The notes below the pieces were generated by a model, which worked only from the letters and a program-made list of their open reading frames with translations, did not search any database and had not been told where the DNA came from. Shown in pieces: positions 41,289-44,413 of a stretch of 44,413 bases of DNA. The position numbers were made by a program, and so were the translations under genes. This DNA is from Flavobacteriaceae bacterium (GTDB taxonomy: Bacteria; Bacteroidota; Bacteroidia; Flavobacteriales; Flavobacteriaceae), in contig WUAI01000027.1 of the NCBI GenBank assembly GCA_009827225.1, positions 1 to 44,413 on the forward strand, in the 5' to 3' direction. Each line of letters opens with the position of its first letter. The first letter of the stretch is position 1.

Positions 41289-44200
41289 TTGTATAATGAT
41301 TTCTATACTGAATAAAGGAAGCGATACTTAAAACCCCAACGAAGGCCAGAATATAGAACACAAAACTTGGCGTCACAGGTACATCTCCGCTTGCGTAAGA
41401 GTGTAGCCCGGTTAAATAGAAATTGACCCCGAAATAAGTCATCATGATCGAGGCGAAAGCTATAATCGCCAGGAAATTAAAGGTCCATCTTCCCCTCAAT
41501 CCAGGAACCAGTCGGGCGTGTATTACAAAAGCATAGACCATGATGCTGATCAATGCCCATGTTTCCTTTGGATCCCATCCCCAGTAACGACCCCAGCTTT
41601 CGTTGGCCCATTGACCTCCAAGGAAGTTTCCGATGGTGAGCATCACCAGACCCACGGTGAGGGCCATTTCAGTAATGATCGTAATCTCTTTGATATTAAG
41701 GTCCATTTTAGCTTTATTCTTTTTGGTAGTGAACACCATAAGTAGCAACGCAACGATACCCAGTATCCAACCCAGGGTAAACGGCCCATAACTAGCCACA
41801 ATTACCGCAACGTGGATCATTAACCAATAACTGTCCAATACCGGTTGTAGGTTAGCGATCGTAGGGTCCAGCCAGCTTAAATGTGCCACCCATAGCAGTA
41901 TGGAAGCGACAAAAGCCGTTGATGCGACCGTTAGGTCACTTTTTCTTCCAAACGCCAGGCCAAAAAATACCGTCGCCCAACTCACATAGATCACACTTTC
42001 ATAGGCATCGCTCCAGGGAGCATGACCACTGATATACCATCGTGCGGCCAGACCAACTGTCATTATCACGAAAAGCGCCCAGATACAGACTTTACAAAAT
42101 TTCACCAGGAAATTGATCAATTTGTTTTCATTGAAGATTTGAACGATGATAAAGATGAACATAAACACCCCAAACATAGCATAATAATGATAAAGCCTGT
42201 TGAATATGTTTGCTTTGTTATAAGTGATTTCTGCCTTTACCTTGCTATCCGAGAGCATCACTTCACTACCGTATTTCTTCTGGTAATTGGTAATACTTTC
42301 GAGATATTCGTCTGCCTTGGAATAATCTCCTGATTCTCTTGCTTTTTGCAAGCTCTCAAAATACAACGGCAGGATGCTTTTGGTATATAAAGAATCCATG
42401 CCTTTCAGATTGGCTTCTCCCAGTTCCGGGTAAGAAACCCATTTATTGTTCAAATCCCCGGGGATCGGAAATACCTTCAGAATTGAACCACTAAGTGCTT
42501 CGTTCAACAGGTAAGTCTTCTCGTATAGTTTGATAAAGTCCTTTTCAAACTGATTCGGATTGGCCTTGGACGTTGCCTCTTCGAGATAAGGGGCGATCTT
42601 ACTATTCCCTTTTTCATCGAACAAATCGATCAGGGATACTTTGGTCTTATCCAGGGCAACCCCCAAAACTTTTTTTATACTGTCATTTCTCCAGTCGAGT
42701 TTTACTAAGGGTGTTTCATACCACACGAATGGGAACTCGGTCATGGAAAGGAATACCTGGTTGGCATCCAATTCGTTGTATTTGTCCTTACCACTGACCT
42801 TTCTAAGCAATTCGCTTGCGAAGGTGTTTATGGGTTTCATCCTACCGTTATCCTGGATAACGAGACGCGCAAATTTATCTGCATGCTCCTTGCTCACCAT
42901 GTTGGCAGCAAACACCGAGTCTATTTGCTGCACCGTAGCCTTTTTAGGGCTATGGGGTTCATTCTGTGCTACTGCGGAGAGTGAAAATAATAATAAGAGA
43001 ACTGTAGTGATCTCTGCCTTTTTCTTTTTTACTTTTTCGAGGAATCTCTTTAGGTCGGCGAAGCGTGTTTTTCTATCGAAAAGAATCGCCATTAACCCAA
43101 AATATAATAGAAAATACCCAATGTAGGTGATCCAGGTACCCCAAAAATCATGGTTTACGGAAAGTACAGTTCCTTTTTCATCCGGGTCGAATGAAGCCTG
43201 GAAAAATCGATATCCACTCTCGTCCAAAACATGATTCATGAAAATATCGTAGTCGTAGAATTCGGTCTCGGAAGTATTGACTGTAATTTTACTTTTATAG
43301 GCGGAATACGCTTTCTCAGTTCCGGGGTACTTATCGGCAATAAAATCATTAAGTGTAATGCTGAAGGGTAGCTCATATTCTTTAGAACCGTACGTCATGT
43401 GAACTTTCAGCCCACCAACATCCACGCTGGTAGGGTCTGGAGTGACGCCCTTCCCTCCTATTAATTCAACAGTCTTTGTTTCACCATTCGAACTCACATC
43501 CAGGATCAATCCGTCTGTATTGGTCTTTTCACCTTCGGGTGCTTTTATCACACCGTATCGTCCTTTAGATAACGGATCCGGAAATACGAATGCCATTCCT
43601 GCCACCTGGTAGAGCGAACGAAGATTTAATTCCTGTATACTATCGGCTGTAACAGCGCCCTGTTTCTGATCAGCCATTCGCATGTAAGTCCCTTCAAAAG
43701 GAGTAGATATCCGATACCCTTCCGCCTCATCGTAAAAAATATTGATAGCACCGGGTGTTTCATTATTAAGCGCAAATAACACATTGTGGATGTTCACTAC
43801 CTGGCCTTTCTCAATATAATGCTCATGCCTCTTTCCATCTCCTGCTTCCACGATCTTGAGGTATTCTTCTCCATCTTCAGATGCAATCAAACCTTCCTTG
43901 GCGTTTTGAATGAAATCCCTGTATTGAATGGTAACCGGTTGCTGATTATAATCGGTTTGAATGGAAAAGTCATTGTTCAGCCGTTCCGAGAGTCGCAATT
44001 TCTTAAGTGGAAGTTTCCGCCGCTGCGGGACTCCATTCACCATATAATCGCCATCAATAAAGACATTGAGATGAGTATCTTCAGAAAGAAAAGTATTCTC
44101 TGTGGCTCCCTCCCTAATATGCATCACCCCTTCATAACCAATATATCGGGTTACAAAAGCACCTACGAGTATCAAAATAAAGGCAAGGTGTAATGTTAAG

Positions 44201-44413
44201 GTAGCCCACTTGGCCTTCTTGTAAAGCCTGTACCGGAAAATATTTCCAACGAAGTTGATCACGAACAACACATGGATCAATTCAAACCACCAGGCGTTAA
44301 ATATGAGTTCGCGCGCGTATGGAGAAGGCGGCCTGTCAAAACCTCTGTCCATGAAGGTCCCGATCGCCATAGCAACAGCATAAACGATGAATAAAATAGC
44401 GGTAAGTCGGGTT
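41278..44413 (-). CDS. Cytochrome c biogenesis protein CcsBA (ResB-CcsA fusion), N-terminus outside window
   Basis: The frame is open to the right window edge. Before the ATG at 44370 it reads TRLTAILFIVYAVA, a membrane helix continuing the N-terminus, so the true start lies outside and more than 1,040 residues are visible. The N-terminal ResB/CcsB half has membrane helices around a large soluble loop (about 44270-43120). The C-terminal CcsA half has the haem-handling WWD-type motif in ANESWGRYWGWDPKETWALI and the flanking His residues in YISGHAPWSDAYES and WLMIHVAVIVASYG. The protein exports haem and attaches it to CxxCH apocytochromes in the periplasm (System II). It also contains a long periplasmic insertion (about 42950-42230). 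Confidence 0.95.
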   Translation of the reverse strand, partial: TRLTAILFIVYAVAMAIGTFMDRGFDRPPSPYARELIFNAWWFELIHVLFVINFVGNIFRYRLYKKAKWATLTLHLAFILILVGAFVTRYIGYEGVMHIREGATENTFLSEDTHLNVFIDGDYMVNGVPQRRKLPLKKLRLSERLNNDFSIQTDYNQQPVTIQYRDFIQNAKEGLIASEDGEEYLKIVEAGDGKRHEHYIEKGQVVNIHNVLFALNNETPGAINIFYDEAEGYRISTPFEGTYMRMADQKQGAVTADSIQELNLRSLYQVAGMAFVFPDPLSKGRYGVIKAPEGEKTNTDGLILDVSSNGETKTVELIGGKGVTPDPTSVDVGGLKVHMTYGSKEYELPFSITLNDFIADKYPGTEKAYSAYKSKITVNTSETEFYDYDIFMNHVLDESGYRFFQASFDPDEKGTVLSVNHDFWGTWITYIGYFLLYFGLMAILFDRKTRFADLKRFLEKVKKKKAEITTVLLLLFSLSAVAQNEPHSPKKATVQQIDSVFAANMVSKEHADKFARLVIQDNGRMKPINTFASELLRKVSGKDKYNELDANQVFLSMTEFPFVWYETPLVKLDWRNDSIKKVLGVALDKTKVSLIDLFDEKGNSKIAPYLEEATSKANPNQFEKDFIKLYEKTYLLNEALSGSILKVFPIPGDLNNKWVSYPELGEANLKGMDSLYTKSILPLYFESLQKARESGDYSKADEYLESITNYQKKYGSEVMLSDSKVKAEITYNKANIFNRLYHYYAMFGVFMFIFIIVQIFNENKLINFLVKFCKVCIWALFVIMTVGLAARWYISGHAPWSDAYESVIYVSWATVFFGLAFGRKSDLTVASTAFVASILLWVAHLSWLDPTIANLQPVLDSYWLMIHVAVIVASYGPFTLGWILGIVALLLMVFTTKKNKAKMDLNIKEITIITEMALTVGLVMLTIGNFLGGQWANESWGRYWGWDPKETWALISIMVYAFVIHARLVPGLRGRWTFNFLAIIAFASIMMTYFGVNFYLTGLHSYASGDVPVTPSFVFYILAFVGVLSIASFIQYRNHYTKKG

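Noticed and set aside
44341-44413. ATG at 44370 as start of CcsBA
   Set aside because: The frame stays open to the window edge and encodes the first membrane helix (TRLTAILFIVYAVA), so the gene is cut by the window.

Overview
The window looks like chromosomal DNA of a member of the Bacteroidota, most likely family Flavobacteriaceae. The reasons are the repeated TAnnTTTG-type -7 promoter boxes (TACCTTTG, TATCTTTG, TAAATTTG), a secreted protein with a type IX secretion (T9SS) C-terminal sorting domain, the DUF4834/YfhO/glycosyltransferase cluster, a fused ResB-CcsA cytochrome c assembly protein, an ECF sigma factor followed by a 50-residue flavobacterial protein, and AT-rich intergenic DNA. I see no rRNA, tRNA, CRISPR array, prophage or insertion sequence. 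Both ends cut through genes: a dihydroorotase-like gene on the left and the CcsBA gene on the right.

Layout. 1-2.2 kb: a dihydroorotase homologue lacking metal ligands, two Tic20/DUF4870-like membrane proteins and an esterase. 2.2-6.4 kb: an anchored hypothetical, a PhnP-like hydrolase, a conserved unknown protein, peroxiredoxin Bcp and an endonuclease III without any cysteine. 6.4-10.3 kb: a sigma factor with its small partner, then uvrA. 10.3-13.8 kb is the accessory-looking part: a T9SS cargo gene broken by an in-frame TAG, then two tandem paralogous secreted proteins, each with a sigma-54-like -24/-12 promoter and a near-identical terminator, one ending in an acidic tail and the other in a long basic repeat tail. 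13.8-17.9 kb: glycosyltransferase, YfhO and DUF4834. 17.9-20.1 kb: an outer-membrane protein and a GNAT protein. 20.2-22.6 kb: an alpha-oxoamine synthase next to a cysteine-synthase-like enzyme, a plausible cysteate/capnine (sulfonolipid) pair. 22.7-29.9 kb: S9 peptidase lipoprotein, YbaB, YegP, threonine aldolase, a small secreted protein and a large zinc metalloprotease. 30-35.5 kb: prfB with its programmed +1 frameshift, then a run of tightly packed or overlapping genes (membrane proteins, HAD phosphatase, PfkB kinase, an unknown, VOC, YceI, ArsC). 35.5-44.4 kb: an outer-membrane beta-barrel receptor, fumarase, a 7TM/HTH regulator and CcsBA.

Most of the window is housekeeping: DNA repair (nth, uvrA), translation (prfB), the TCA cycle (fumC), cytochrome c maturation and envelope lipids. 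The most unusual region is 11.2-13.8 kb, where promoter, gene and terminator appear to have been duplicated as a unit and the two products diverged to opposite charge. Functions are inferred from sequence patterns only; no database search was run.
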